A stretch of 64,000 nucleotides of DNA from Anaerolineae bacterium (GTDB lineage: Bacteria > Chloroflexota > Anaerolineae > B4-G1). This document shows, in pieces, positions 63,901 to 64,000 of this stretch. The stretch lies in NCBI GenBank assembly GCA_030612585.1, contig JAUWNP010000001.1, positions 1 to 64,000 of the forward strand, in the 5' to 3' direction. Made by a program: the position numbers and the translations under genes. The notes under the pieces were generated by a model. The model saw nothing but the letters and a program-made list of their open reading frames with translations. It was not told the origin of the DNA and ran no database searches. Position 1 is the stretch's first letter, and every line of letters starts with the position of its first letter.

Positions 63901-64000
63901 GGCCACCCGCAGGGTCACGTCCCCGCCCCAGGGAAGTGGATCAAGCCCATTGTGCTGGACGAGACCGTAGAGGGCGATGGGCAGGCTGTTGAGGATGATG
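60973..64000 (-). CDS. O-antigen-ligase/polymerase-type membrane protein with TPR C-terminus, N-terminus cut by window edge
   Basis: The frame is open from 64000 (about 1008 codons seen). The N-terminal part has many TM helices and a Wzy_C-like loop (HEARTASPDRSHNETLDSLI). A second TM cluster follows, then a soluble TPR array over the last 230 residues (EQGGQWLVAIEHYKHALELA, NLEKAAQCYEEALKLEPS, RIDEAVAALQQALELNPEA). A Lys/Arg/Gln-rich stretch (about 62465-62535, RRQESKQARKQENRQHKKK) between the two membrane parts is encoded by a CTTGCTT/CCTGCTT repeat. Likely joins lipid-linked glycan units; the TPR may bind partners. Confidence 0.85.
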   Translation of the reverse strand, partial: IILNSLPIALYGLVQHNGLDPLPWGGDVTLRVASNMGNAIFVAAYLIMVVPLTIGRIIESFKAILTEDETNTADIARAAGYIFITAVQLIAIWYSQSRGPLMGLLAGLGVWIFVGLLALQHAARQEQPFRPSDLRGDLGRGLAFGLGSLVAAGAAAAVLYFVSKAVAAPESSLPQWVAIIGAALILSGLWLAAIANQRGWRWLWISALSIAILSIAGFLTINLVEPVHEWSQHQPWLGRLDDVLQREGGTGKVRDLIWEGGLQLILPHEPIKYPPTTAYPQERPDPFNALRPLVGYGPESMYVAYNPFYPPLLGHHEARTASPDRSHNETLDSLIITGLLGFVAYLGIFGSVFTFSLRWLGILPSDWRRTTFFALLAIGAITTVAVTSIIIAPHFFGLAIPVGIIAGMFLYLVVYGLSTYWEPEAAPKAHPYLILLISILSASVAHLIEINFGIGIASTRTTFWAYAGMLVVAGMVPFREQQTEPQRKEKRAGSRRQESKQARKQENRQHKKKRRKATPPPLAKPALPAWLWPTLAVAIVGGFILGTLGFDFTTNAERLSQPLTIIWRALTILPAQQNRTSYGALMIFALTWLMSAVIFVSEMAKSGAFRERKGDGALAIVLYLLISLMVGLGFTLALASRQASLVNIQAQTLEDVIGVADRVASLLSIYYGFIVFVLIAGGVALFLGTQRAPRQIAQPWGVIALTVLIVLAGAIIVTTNLRPIQADIVYKQAAPYEQGGQWLVAIEHYKHALELAPKEDFYHLYLGRAYLEYASAIEDTAVRDNVLRMTEQTLIQARELNPLNTDHSRNLAKMYMRWIQLASDPAYHEHLAQQSAENFRIATMLSPSNADLWNEWAGLYQFLGNFDMADQTLQRSLAVDQEYHVTWLICGDVNLQSGNLEKAAQCYEEALKLEPSLPQIWRTLGSVYAQLGRIDEAVAALQQALELNPEAPDAWDTHRILAIIYAQSGHNDVALPHAQMALQLAPEDQQAMLQDLIAQIQPLEIPQP

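Overview
This is a 64 kb stretch of bacterial chromosome, most likely from an uncultured member of the Chloroflexota (Anaerolineae-like). That placement is inference. It rests on the gene style (a SEDS/penicillin-binding-protein fusion, an ADP-forming acetyl-CoA synthetase next to a DRTGG protein, paired HdrA proteins, FhaA/FhaB-like proteins), on GC-rich coding DNA with AT-rich promoters, and on many dispersed 7-8 bp tandem repeats. I see no rRNA, tRNA, CRISPR array, insertion sequence or prophage, and both edges cut genes (a subtilase on the left, an O-antigen-ligase-type protein on the right).

Layout. 1-10 kb: the subtilase, then a plus-strand carbon block of ADP-forming acetyl-CoA synthetase, a P-loop/DRTGG protein, enolase, a PPC-domain lipoprotein and pyruvate kinase. 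10-21 kb: a zinc-ribbon membrane protein, radC, a surface-type protein, then a compact minus-strand block (rseP, HEAT protein, MA-type peptidase, RNase H-like exonuclease, PflX-like radical SAM protein, acylphosphatase, FecR-domain protein), followed by a P-loop kinase-like gene and a SpoIIE-type phosphatase. 21-31 kb: a large sensor kinase, ychF, the rpsF-ssb-rpsR ribosomal operon, a PpiC-type foldase, relA/spoT and rsmD. 31-42 kb: pyrimidine-nucleoside phosphorylase, an MTA/SAH deaminase fused to a CYTH-like domain, class I aldolase, a muramidase with SH3 and HhH domains, an FtsW-PBP fusion whose transpeptidase motifs are all lost, and MTA phosphorylase. 42-57 kb: toxin-antitoxin debris, a GT-C membrane protein, an atypical SDR, FhaB/FhaA-like proteins, two complementary HdrA-like flavoproteins, biotin-dependent carboxylase subunits, a DUF6516-type TA pair and valS under a T-box. 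57-64 kb: a VTT membrane protein and envelope polysaccharide genes.

How the genes work together. The glycolytic and acetate genes (fbaB, eno, pyk, acs) point to substrate-level phosphorylation. The HdrA pair and carboxylases suggest anaerobic or facultative redox and C3/C4 carboxylation. MTA deaminase and MTA phosphorylase both handle the methionine-salvage by-product. FhaA/B, the SEDS fusion, the muramidase and the nucleotide-sugar and lipid-carrier genes serve the envelope.

The most unusual signals are: (1) short tandem repeats and a CCCTGAGC..TCGAAGGG palindrome that are found in frame inside many genes (ftsW-PBP, both hdrA genes, valS, wecA-like, SDR, GT-C), apparently making peptide linkers; (2) the SEDS-pseudo-transpeptidase fusion; (3) the amidohydrolase-CYTH fusion; (4) two HdrA proteins that split the domains of one full-length HdrA; (5) a truncated GNAT cistron between the valS T-box and valS; and (6) several sigma-70-like promoters whose -10 box lies only 6-9 nt before the start codon, implying leaderless mRNAs.
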